This document shows, in pieces, positions 26,952 to 34,570 of a DNA stretch of 64,000 nt (positions within the stretch are counted from its first letter, which is position 1; each line of letters opens with the position of its first letter). A program made the translations under genes and the position numbers. Source of the DNA: Bacillota bacterium (lineage in GTDB: Bacteria; Bacillota; Clostridia; Christensenellales; SZUA-584); assembly GCA_023461435.1 (NCBI GenBank), contig JAEYLC010000010.1, forward strand, positions 399,598 through 463,597, in the 5' to 3' direction. The notes under the pieces are model-generated. The model saw only the letters and a program-made list of their open reading frames with translations. It made no database searches and had not been told where the DNA came from.

Positions 26952-26980
26952 TTTTGCTCGGCTTAAAATGGTGATATACT
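26952..26980 (+). promoter_or_regulatory. Probable promoter for polA
   Basis: TATACT at 26975-26980 with TTTTGC at 26952-26957 (17 bases apart). The polA start is 30 bases downstream. Confidence 0.55.
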
Positions 26981-27010
26981 AGACGAAAACAAAAAGATGA
27001 TGGAGAACGG

Positions 27011-29569
27011 ATGAAAAAAACACTGATGGCCGTTGACGGCAACAGCCTGATGCACCGTGCGTTCTATGCGCTTCAGACAGTCATGACAAACGCAGCCGGC
27101 GAATATACCAACGCCGTTTACGGCTTTTTCTCCATGCTGATCAACGCGCTCGCCACGCTTTCACCGGATTATCTCGCGATCGCGTTTGACATGAAGGGCA
27201 AAACGTTCCGGCATGAATCATACGCCGAATACAAGGGGACGCGAAAGGAAACGCCGGAGGAGCTGATACCGCAGTTTGGCACGCTCAAACGGGCGCTTGA
27301 AGACATCGGCATCGCGGTGCTTGAAAAAGAGGGCTTTGAAGCCGACGACATATTGGGCGTTCTCTCAAGGCTGGCCGACGAGAACGGCATGGAGTCCGTA
27401 TTATTGACGGGAGACAAGGACGCGCTTCAGCTCGTGTCCGATTCGTGCCGCGTGATGCTCACAAGAAAAGGCGTGAGCGAGCTCGAGGTGTATGACAAGC
27501 AAAAATTATATGAGGTTTATCGGCTGGCACCCGCGCAGATCATCGATCTGAAAGGCTTTATGGGCGACAAGTCGGACAATATTCCGGGCGTGCCCGGCGT
27601 GGGCGAAAAGACGGCGCTGAATCTGCTGTATGAATACAAAGATATGGACGGCGTTTACGCGCATATTGATGACGTGAAGGGCAGGCTTAAAGACAAGCTG
27701 GCCGAAAATAAAGAGCTCGCAGAGCTGAGCCGGCAGCTCGCCACGATCGATGTGTTTGCGCCCGTCGAGGTGGATATGGCTTCGCTCGCGTTTTCCGGCC
27801 TCTCGGAGAGCAACGCAGGCGCCGCCTTTCAGCGGCTTTCGTTTGCGTCGCTGCTGAAACGCATCGGCGCATCGGTGGAAAAACCCGAAACCGCCGTGAC
27901 GGAATGTAAAAATGTAGAAAACATTGACGCGCTCAAAGCAATGACGGAGGAGGCATGGCGGCAGGATACGCTGGCTGTCGATTTCGCGGATAACATTTTT
28001 GTTGCGTTTTCAAAAGATAAGCAGTTTGAGATCATATCGGAGCATTCGCTGCTCAATCTGGATTTTTCGCGCGAGACCGTGCTGCACGCGCTGCAACCGC
28101 TGCTGGAGGACAAAGGGATCACAAAGCTGCTGTACGACGCCAAAACGGTGATCCCCATGCTGGCTGACTACGGCGTGGCGGTGAAGGGCGGGCTTTTCGA
28201 TGTCAAGCTCGCCGAATACGCGATCGACCCGGCGTCGGCGGGATGGTCTTTAAGCAAGCTGGCGGAAAAATATCATCTGGGCGGGTGCGCGTCGGCGATT
28301 TACGGCATGCACAGCCTGCAGACGGACAAGATGAAGGAAGACGGCGTCTGGTCCGTGTATAACGATATCGAGCTGCCTCTGATGCGCGTGCTGCTCGATA
28401 TAGAGCAGACAGGCTTTAAAATTGACTTAAGCGAGCTCGCGGTTTACGACGAGAAGCTCACTGCCGAGATCAATGCGCTGACGGCGGCGATATACGACAT
28501 ATGCGGCTTCTCCGATTTCAATATCAACTCGACAAAGCAGCTCGGGCAGGTGCTTTTTGAAAGGCTCGGCCTGCCGTCCGGCAAGAAGAGCAAAACGGGC
28601 TATTCCACGGATATAGAGGTGCTCGAAAAGCTCTCGGATAAACATCCCGTGATCGATAAGATCATAGAATACAGAAGGCTCACAAAGCTTAAGAGCACTT
28701 ACCTTGACGGCCTCAAGAAGATCGCCGACAGCGAGGGGTTCGTGCATACCACGTTCGTGCAGATATCCACGGTCACGGGCCGCATTTCGAGCAAGGAGCC
28801 CAATCTGCAGAACATTCCGATACGCACGCAGGAAGGCCGGGAGATACGGCGGCTGTTCCTGCCGTCTTCACAGGAGCGCAGCCTCGTCTCGGCGGACTAT
28901 TCGCAGATCGAGCTGCGCATTCTCGCCGCGATATCGGGCGATGAGGTGATGAAGGACGCGTTTGCGTCGGGCGTCGATATCCACACGCGCACCGCGTCCG
29001 AGGTGTTCGGCGTGCCAGTCGAGGCTGTTTCCGATGTGATGAGGCGCAGCGCCAAAGCGGTCAACTTCGGCATCGTGTACGGCATCAGCGATTTCGGTCT
29101 GGCCAGAAATCTGAACATTCCCGTAAAAAAAGCAGCGGGCTATATTGAGCGCTATTTCGAACGGTTTTCCGCCGTGCGCGCCTATATGGATAACATCATC
29201 GCGAAGGCCAAGGCGGACGGGTATGTGACCACGCTGCTCGGCAGACGGCGTTATCTGCCGGAGCTGCGCTCCAGCAACTACAATGTGCGCTCCTTCGGGG
29301 AAAGGGCCGCGCTCAATACGCCGATTCAGGGAACGGCGGCCGATATCATCAAGCTCGCGATGATCGACGTGTGGAGCAAGCTCAGGGACGGCAATTACGC
29401 CTCAAAACTGATTTTGCAGGTGCACGACGAACTTGTCATCGATACGGCAGCGGATGAAGTGAGCGCGGTGAAAGCGCTGCTCAAAGAATGTATGGAAAAC
29501 GCTTACCCGATGGATGTGCCGCTGCAAGCGCAGGTCAGCGTCGGCAAGAACTGGCTGGACGCAAAATGA
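27011..29569 (+). CDS. polA: DNA polymerase I
   Basis: Pol I fills gaps and removes RNA primers. The 852-residue protein has the 5' nuclease domain (about 1-290; AFDMKGKTFRH, FEADDILGVL, TGDKDALQL, GDKSDNIPGVPGVGEKTA), a central 3'-5' exonuclease fold, and the polymerase domain with motif A DYSQIELRI, motif B RRSAKAVNFGIVYGIS and motif C QVHDELVID. In the exonuclease fold the DxE motif reads VDFADN, and the other metal residues also look lost, so proofreading is probably absent, as in Bacillus-type Pol I. The last codons overlap the coaE start. Confidence 0.97.
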   Translation: MKKTLMAVDGNSLMHRAFYALQTVMTNAAGEYTNAVYGFFSMLINALATLSPDYLAIAFDMKGKTFRHESYAEYKGTRKETPEELIPQFGTLKRALEDIGIAVLEKEGFEADDILGVLSRLADENGMESVLLTGDKDALQLVSDSCRVMLTRKGVSELEVYDKQKLYEVYRLAPAQIIDLKGFMGDKSDNIPGVPGVGEKTALNLLYEYKDMDGVYAHIDDVKGRLKDKLAENKELAELSRQLATIDVFAPVEVDMASLAFSGLSESNAGAAFQRLSFASLLKRIGASVEKPETAVTECKNVENIDALKAMTEEAWRQDTLAVDFADNIFVAFSKDKQFEIISEHSLLNLDFSRETVLHALQPLLEDKGITKLLYDAKTVIPMLADYGVAVKGGLFDVKLAEYAIDPASAGWSLSKLAEKYHLGGCASAIYGMHSLQTDKMKEDGVWSVYNDIELPLMRVLLDIEQTGFKIDLSELAVYDEKLTAEINALTAAIYDICGFSDFNINSTKQLGQVLFERLGLPSGKKSKTGYSTDIEVLEKLSDKHPVIDKIIEYRRLTKLKSTYLDGLKKIADSEGFVHTTFVQISTVTGRISSKEPNLQNIPIRTQEGREIRRLFLPSSQERSLVSADYSQIELRILAAISGDEVMKDAFASGVDIHTRTASEVFGVPVEAVSDVMRRSAKAVNFGIVYGISDFGLARNLNIPVKKAAGYIERYFERFSAVRAYMDNIIAKAKADGYVTTLLGRRRYLPELRSSNYNVRSFGERAALNTPIQGTAADIIKLAMIDVWSKLRDGNYASKLILQVHDELVIDTAADEVSAVKALLKECMENAYPMDVPLQAQVSVGKNWLDAK

Positions 29570-30144
29570 GAATCGGGATCACCGGCGGCATAGGCTCGGG
29601 GAAATCCGAGGTCACGAGGTATTTAAGGAGCCTCGGCGAATATGTGATCTGCGCGGATGAGGTCTCAAAGCAGATCGTGATGCCGGGCGAGGAGGGAGCG
29701 GCTGCGCTCAGGCGGGTTTTCGGCGACGGTTTCTTTCTTGAGGACGGATCGCTGAACAGAAAAAAGCTTGCCGATGAGGTTTTCAGCAGCGACGAACGCC
29801 TGAAAGTGCTCAATGATACGCTGCATCCGCTGATCCTTAAGCGCATCGAGTATTTGGCGCAGCAAAAACAGGGCCGCGTGTTTATCGACGCGGCGCTGCT
29901 CATACAGACGGGCATGAGTAAAACGGTGGATATTGTTTGGTTGGTGGTGGCCGGTTTAAATACGCGCATCGCGCGCGTGGTGAAACGGGATGGTTTATCG
30001 GCGGCTGAGGTGGAACGCAGAATCGCAAGCCAGATCAGCGATGAAGAGATGTCGCGGTTCGCCGATGAGATCATTCAAAATGACGGCAGCTTGTCCGCCC
30101 TGAAAAGAAAAGTGGACGATCTGCTCAGCACACTGAAAATGTGA
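29566..30144 (+). CDS. coaE: dephospho-CoA kinase
   Basis: CoaE adds the 3'-phosphate in the last step of coenzyme A synthesis. The start ATG at 29566 overlaps the TGA of polA. The 192-residue protein begins RIGITGGIGSGKSE with the P-loop, followed by ADEVSKQIV, a conserved HPLI and FIDAALLIQTGM, and the lid-type R-x-x-x-R near VERRIASQ. polA-coaE-lytic transglycosylase is a frequent Clostridia order. Confidence 0.95.
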   Translation: MRIGITGGIGSGKSEVTRYLRSLGEYVICADEVSKQIVMPGEEGAAALRRVFGDGFFLEDGSLNRKKLADEVFSSDERLKVLNDTLHPLILKRIEYLAQQKQGRVFIDAALLIQTGMSKTVDIVWLVVAGLNTRIARVVKRDGLSAAEVERRIASQISDEEMSRFADEIIQNDGSLSALKRKVDDLLSTLKM

Positions 30145-30152
30145 GGTAAAAA

Positions 30153-30722
30153 ATGACCGGTCAAAGAAGAAGAAAAGACGAATATAAGAATCGAAGCAGA
30201 ACATGGACGATCATTTGCGTCGTACTGGTCTGCGCAATTGCGCTGCTGCTGCGCGGCGTGATCGTGTACCAGATCTATCCGCTCAAATTTGTCGATGAGA
30301 TTAAGCAGTACAGCGGCGAATACGCGCAGGATCCTTATTTTGTGAGCGCGGTGATATGTACGGAAAGCGGCTTTGACGAGACGGCGGTATCGAGCCGCGG
30401 CGCGATGGGGCTCATGCAAATCATGCCGGATACAGGCGCGTGGGCGGCTGAAAAAATCGGCATTGCGGATTTTACGACAGAGATGCTGAACCAGCCCGAT
30501 GTGAATATCCGCATCGGCTGCTGGTATCTAAACTATTTGAGTGATATGTTCGGCGGAGATGTGGATAAGGTGATGGCCGCTTACAACGCGGGCCCGAATA
30601 ATGTGATCGAGTGGGCGGGTGACGGCAAACTCACGGATATTCCTTTCGGAGAGACAAAGGATTATCTTAAAAAGGTCACGAGAAACCTCCAGATTTATAA
30701 GGGACTGTACGATGAATTTTAA
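30153..30722 (+). CDS. lytic transglycosylase (Slt family) with N-terminal membrane anchor
   Basis: Lytic transglycosylases cleave peptidoglycan to 1,6-anhydro-muropeptides. The 189-residue protein has one membrane segment (about 18-38) and a Slt domain with catalytic Glu in CTESGFDE, AMGLMQIMPDTG, the DVNIRIGCWYLNYL block and MAAYNAGPNNV. It is shorter than E. coli Slt70 and matches the small membrane-anchored Bacillota type. It follows coaE by eight bases and overlaps the next lipoprotein gene by 11 bases. Confidence 0.92.
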   Translation: MTGQRRRKDEYKNRSRTWTIICVVLVCAIALLLRGVIVYQIYPLKFVDEIKQYSGEYAQDPYFVSAVICTESGFDETAVSSRGAMGLMQIMPDTGAWAAEKIGIADFTTEMLNQPDVNIRIGCWYLNYLSDMFGGDVDKVMAAYNAGPNNVIEWAGDGKLTDIPFGETKDYLKKVTRNLQIYKGLYDEF

Positions 30723-32355
30723 GAGAGTAATTGCTTTTTCGGCCGTTCTGGTGACACTCGTTTTCAGCGCGTGCGGCCAGGACTTAAATACCAATCAGCC
30801 TCAGGAAACGATACCCCAGTATACGCTGCCGCCCGTCATTAAGGAGGCTCAGCCGACGGTGGGCGGAGAGATCGTTTTTCCTGCGCCGAAGCAGAACCCC
30901 GAGGCGCTCAATCCTCTCAAAACAAAGAACGTGGAGCTTTACAACATGCTGTCGCTGATCTATGAGCAGCCGATTCGAATCGGCGCTGATGGAAAAGCCT
31001 ATCCCGAGCTCGCGGAAACATGGGAGGTTGACGGTACGGGCACGGTGTGGACATTTCACTTGAGAAAAGGCGTCAAATGGCAGGGAGACAACGGCGAGAT
31101 GACGGCTGACGATGTGATCTACACCATTGATCAGCTCATGGGCTTAACCGATGCGGATTCCAACTATGTTCATAACAAGGGCCTGATTGCAAGCTATCAG
31201 AAAGTTGACGACAATACGGTACAAATCACACTGACTTCTCCCGGATATGCCGCCGTCTATTTCATGGCTTTTCCGGTGATCTGCAAATCCTACAGCGAAT
31301 CGGGTGATATCGACACGGCAAAGCCCGTGGGAACAGGCCCGTATCAGGTGACGGAGATGGACATGCAGGATCATGTTTCGTTTGAAATCAACCCGTCGTG
31401 GTGGAAGCAGGCGCCGTATATTCAGAAGCTGACGGCCGTCTGCATTTCGGACCATGATGCGGAAATGTCGCAGTTTGAACAGAACATGCTCGACATCGTC
31501 ACCACCTCCTCACTGACGGTGGATACGTATCAGAAATTCGAGGAAATCGAATATTATGACTATATGACGCATTACTACGACTGCCTCGTGCCCAACACGG
31601 CAGGGCTGCTCGGTGATGTCAATATCCGTCAGGCGGTCGCCTACGCGCTCGACAAGCGCAGCGTGGTTTCCAAGGCGCTGCTGGGGCATGCTGTGGCGGT
31701 GGACTACCCGGTTTCGCCAAAGTCGTATCTTTCGGGCGGCTCGTCGAACCTGTACGAGTATAATCAGCAAAAGGCGAGAGAGCTGCTCGCAGCTTCCGGA
31801 TGGACAAACAAGAATGAAGACCCCATGCTCGACAAGGTGGAAGGCGACGTCGTCAGCCAGCTGAAATTAAAGCTGATCATCCCGAACAACAATGAGGACA
31901 CTTACCGCGTGGATGTGGCGCAGAACATACAGGCCCAGCTTGCCGAATGCGGCATCGATGTGGAAATTGACCCGCAGGACCCTGACGTTTACAAGACGAG
32001 CCTGGAGAACGGGAACTTTGATTTGGCGCTGTGCACTTTCTATATGGACGAAAACCCCGATATCTCATTTATGGTCGGTACGGACGGTCCTTTTAATTAC
32101 GGCCGCTTTTCCGACCCGATGCTGGACGGGCTACTCGCCAACTGCAATTCGGCATTGAAGGAAGATGCGATAAAAGCGGCGTATACAAGTATGGAGGATG
32201 AGTTTCTGGCCCAGATGCCGCAGATCGCGCTCTATTTCAGGACCAACGCGCTGCTTTATAATGCGTCGCTGAATATTTCGGATACCATGTGCGAAAGGAA
32301 TGTTTTCACAACGATTCCGCAATGGTACATATATCTTGAAGAACCGGAGGCGTAA
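30712..32355 (+). CDS. oligopeptide-type ABC solute-binding lipoprotein (orphan)
   Basis: ATG 30712, after AAGGGA, gives 547 residues. The signal ends in LVFSAC, so the protein is a lipoprotein. After a Pro/Thr-rich linker it matches the SBP_bac_5 family: ALNPLKTKN, YPELAETWEVD, WTFHLRKGVKWQGDNGEMTADDVIYTID and the VNIRQAVAYALDKR block of about 300. Members bind peptides, nickel or other ligands for import. No permease or ATPase gene is nearby, so it either pairs with a distant transporter or has another role. Its overlap with the lytic transglycosylase suggests a link to muropeptides, which is only a guess. Confidence 0.87.
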   Translation: MNFKRVIAFSAVLVTLVFSACGQDLNTNQPQETIPQYTLPPVIKEAQPTVGGEIVFPAPKQNPEALNPLKTKNVELYNMLSLIYEQPIRIGADGKAYPELAETWEVDGTGTVWTFHLRKGVKWQGDNGEMTADDVIYTIDQLMGLTDADSNYVHNKGLIASYQKVDDNTVQITLTSPGYAAVYFMAFPVICKSYSESGDIDTAKPVGTGPYQVTEMDMQDHVSFEINPSWWKQAPYIQKLTAVCISDHDAEMSQFEQNMLDIVTTSSLTVDTYQKFEEIEYYDYMTHYYDCLVPNTAGLLGDVNIRQAVAYALDKRSVVSKALLGHAVAVDYPVSPKSYLSGGSSNLYEYNQQKARELLAASGWTNKNEDPMLDKVEGDVVSQLKLKLIIPNNNEDTYRVDVAQNIQAQLAECGIDVEIDPQDPDVYKTSLENGNFDLALCTFYMDENPDISFMVGTDGPFNYGRFSDPMLDGLLANCNSALKEDAIKAAYTSMEDEFLAQMPQIALYFRTNALLYNASLNISDTMCERNVFTTIPQWYIYLEEPEA

Positions 32356-33111
32356 GTGGAAGCACGAATATCCAGCACACAGAACGAATTTGTGAAGATG
32401 GCAAAGTCGCTCAAAACCAAAAAGGGGCGCACCGCTCATGGCGCTTTTTTGGTGGAGGGTGAAAAGTGCGTGCGGGAGCTCATCACGCATATGCCGGATA
32501 TACTGAGCAGCCTGATCGTCAGCAGCGCGCAGCACAAGGATCTGGAGCAGCGCGCGGCCAATATGGGCCGCCGCGTTTATGCCGTGGAAGAGCGCGTGAT
32601 GGAAGCCATCAGCGACTGCAAAACACCGCAGGACATCGCGGCGGTGGCGTTAAAGCCGCTGCATGCCGATGTGAACGGCGGTTTCATTGTGGCGCTCGAC
32701 GGCGTGCAGGACCCGCAGAACGTGGGGACGATCATACGGACGGCGGACGCGGCCGGGTGTTCCTGTGTGGTATTGAGCGAGGAGAGCGCGGATTGCTTTT
32801 CTCCCAAGGCCGTACGCGCCTCAATGGGCAGTTTGTTCCATATTCCCGTGCTCTATGAAGACCTCGTGATATACACGTCAAGGCTGCTTTCGCGCGGGTA
32901 CAGGATCGCGTGCGCGGATATAGAGGGTACGGAGGATTTTTCGCTGGACGCCGCAAGGACCTGCCTTGTGATCGGCAACGAAGCACACGGCATGTCAGAG
33001 GATATGCTGGGCATTTGCACCGACCGCATTCGCATACCGATGTACGGTCAGGCGGAAAGCCTGAACGCGGCGGTGGCGGCGGGCATATTGATATACAAAA
33101 TACGTTGTTGA
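32356..33111 (+). CDS. TrmH/SpoU family rRNA or tRNA 2'-O-methyltransferase (YsgA-like)
   Basis: The 251-residue protein starts at a GTG five bases after GGAGG. It has an N-terminal substrate-binding part (KKGRTAHGAFLVEGEKCV) and a C-terminal SPOUT domain with a trefoil knot: DGVQDPQNVGTIIRTADAAG, VIGNEAHGMSEDM and IPMYGQAESLNAAVAAGI. Enzymes of this family methylate ribose 2'-OH using SAM. Its place before pheS-pheT-zapA matches B. subtilis ysgA. Confidence 0.92.
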   Translation: MEARISSTQNEFVKMAKSLKTKKGRTAHGAFLVEGEKCVRELITHMPDILSSLIVSSAQHKDLEQRAANMGRRVYAVEERVMEAISDCKTPQDIAAVALKPLHADVNGGFIVALDGVQDPQNVGTIIRTADAAGCSCVVLSEESADCFSPKAVRASMGSLFHIPVLYEDLVIYTSRLLSRGYRIACADIEGTEDFSLDAARTCLVIGNEAHGMSEDMLGICTDRIRIPMYGQAESLNAAVAAGILIYKIRC

Positions 33112-33165
33112 AAAGATGCACAGAAAGGACCGAATGCCATCATTCAAGTTTGTTGGCAACCGGTA

Positions 33166-33195
33166 TTGAAAAGTTTGGCTTTGCTGTGCTATAAT
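33166..33195 (+). promoter_or_regulatory. Sigma-A promoter for the T-box/pheST transcript
   Basis: TTGAAA at 33166-33171 and TATAAT at 33190-33195, 18-base spacer, just before the T-box leader. Confidence 0.8.
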
Positions 33196-33199
33196 GCGA

Positions 33200-33425
33200 A
33201 CATTAAATGCAAAGAGGCCTGATAAGACCCGTGCACATTGCAGGACAAAGAGACGGACGCCCCGGCTGAAAGCGACCGCCTGCCCGCATGGAGGATATTC
33301 ACAGGCTGAGCAGCCCTTTGTTTTGGGCCGGGTCGCTTCGTTACAGGCGCTTAAGGCTTTGCTGCAGGCAAAGTGAAATTGGGTGGTACCGCGGACTTTC
33401 GCCCCAAGGCGATCGTCCTTTTTAT
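33200..33425 (+). promoter_or_regulatory. T-box riboswitch (tRNA-Phe responsive) upstream of pheS
   Basis: The T-box sequence GGGTGGTACCGCGG lies at 33381-33394. The base of Stem I can form from GCCTG (33217-33221) and CAGGC (33302-33306), and TTC at 33298-33300, next to the 3' strand, fits the specifier for phenylalanine, followed by the usual A. A competing terminator (GGAC 33393-33396 with GTCC 33415-33418, inner GCC/GGC) runs into a T stretch at 33419-33425. Uncharged tRNA-Phe should stabilise the antiterminator and turn on pheST. Confidence 0.92.
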
Positions 33426-33435
33426 TTTTCAAATA

Positions 33436-33522
33436 AGCCTTCCTCCCAAAGGGGAAGGCTATAATGTAGCTCATCAATGGTTCATACACAATTGTAAAGT
33501 ACACCGCCTGATTCAGGGCGGT
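33436..33522 (+). other. Two further leader hairpins between the T-box and pheS
   Basis: AGCCTTCC at 33436-33443 pairs with GGAAGGCT at 33453-33460, and ACCGCC at 33503-33508 pairs with GGCGGT at 33517-33522, only two bases before the GGAGG site of pheS. A TATAAT follows the first hairpin (33460-33465) but lacks a good -35 box. Confidence 0.6.
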
Positions 33523-33536
33523 ATGGAGGAAATAGC

Positions 33537-34559
33537 ATGGAGAACGAACTCAAAGCGTTACAGGAAAGCGCGCTCGAACAAATCAAAAGCTGCGTCACCG
33601 CGGCGGACATTGAAGCCGTGCGTGTGAGGCTGCTTGGCAAGAAAGGTGAGCTCACCGCGTCGCTGCGCAGCATGAAGGACCTGCCGGAAGACCAGCGCCC
33701 GCTTTTCGGCAAGCACGTCAACGAGGTCAGAGACGTATTGACTCAGGCGATCGACGACAAAGCGAGCGAGCTCAAAAGAGTGGAAAAGGAAGATAGACTT
33801 CAGACGGAAGTCCTCGATATCACGCTGCCCGGCAAAAAGCGCAGCATTGGCGGGCTGCACCCGCTCACGCGCATTTATTACGAGCTGCGCGATATATTCG
33901 TAAGCATGGGTTTTTCCGTGATGGACGGCCCCGAGGTGGAATACGACAAGTACAGCTTTGAGATGCTCAATATCCCCAAGGAACATCCCGCGCGCGATAT
34001 GCAGGACACGTTTTATGTGACGGAGGATATCGTACTGCGCCCTCACACCTCGCCGGTGCAGATACGCACGATGCTCAATCAAAAGCCGCCGATCCGCATG
34101 ATCTGCCCGGGCCGCGTGTACCGCAGCGACGACGTGGACGCCACGCATTCGCCGGTGTTCAACCAGATTGAGGGGCTCGTGGTGGGGCACGAAATCAGCC
34201 TCGCGCATTTGAAATGGACGCTCGATACGGTGTTGAAGGAGTTTTACGGTGAAGACACCAAAACAAAATTCCGGCCGGGCCACTTCCCGTTTACGGAACC
34301 GAGCGCCGAGGTGGACGCGACATGCGCCAAGTGCCACGGAAAGGGCTGCGGCGTGTGCAAGGGTACCGGCATGATCGAGGTTTTGGGCTGCGGCATGGTG
34401 CACCCGAACGTGCTTCGAAACTGCGGGATCGATCCTGAAATCTATTCCGGGTTCGCGTTTGGCATGGGACTGGACCGCCTCGCGACGATCAAGTACGGCA
34501 TCACGGATATCCGCCTGCTCTTCGAGAACGACATCCGTTTTCTGTCCCAGTTCAAATAG
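33537..34559 (+). CDS. pheS: phenylalanyl-tRNA synthetase alpha subunit
   Basis: PheS is the catalytic subunit of the alpha2-beta2 enzyme that charges tRNA-Phe. The 340-residue protein has an N-terminal coiled coil that contacts tRNA (about 1-85), class II motif 2 (MICPGRVYRSDDVDATH), FTEPSAEVDATC and motif 3 GFAFGMGLDRLATIKYGI. GGAGGA precedes the ATG. A Cys-rich insert (CAKCHGKGCGVCKG) of about 15 residues resembles a zinc site seen in some bacterial PheS. Controlled by the T-box upstream. Confidence 0.97.
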   Translation: MENELKALQESALEQIKSCVTAADIEAVRVRLLGKKGELTASLRSMKDLPEDQRPLFGKHVNEVRDVLTQAIDDKASELKRVEKEDRLQTEVLDITLPGKKRSIGGLHPLTRIYYELRDIFVSMGFSVMDGPEVEYDKYSFEMLNIPKEHPARDMQDTFYVTEDIVLRPHTSPVQIRTMLNQKPPIRMICPGRVYRSDDVDATHSPVFNQIEGLVVGHEISLAHLKWTLDTVLKEFYGEDTKTKFRPGHFPFTEPSAEVDATCAKCHGKGCGVCKGTGMIEVLGCGMVHPNVLRNCGIDPEIYSGFAFGMGLDRLATIKYGITDIRLLFENDIRFLSQFK

Positions 34560-34570
34560 GAGGAATTGAA

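Noticed and set aside
33460..33465. TATAAT inside the pheS leader as a second promoter
   Set aside because: No acceptable -35 box and not an extended -10; kept only as a remark.
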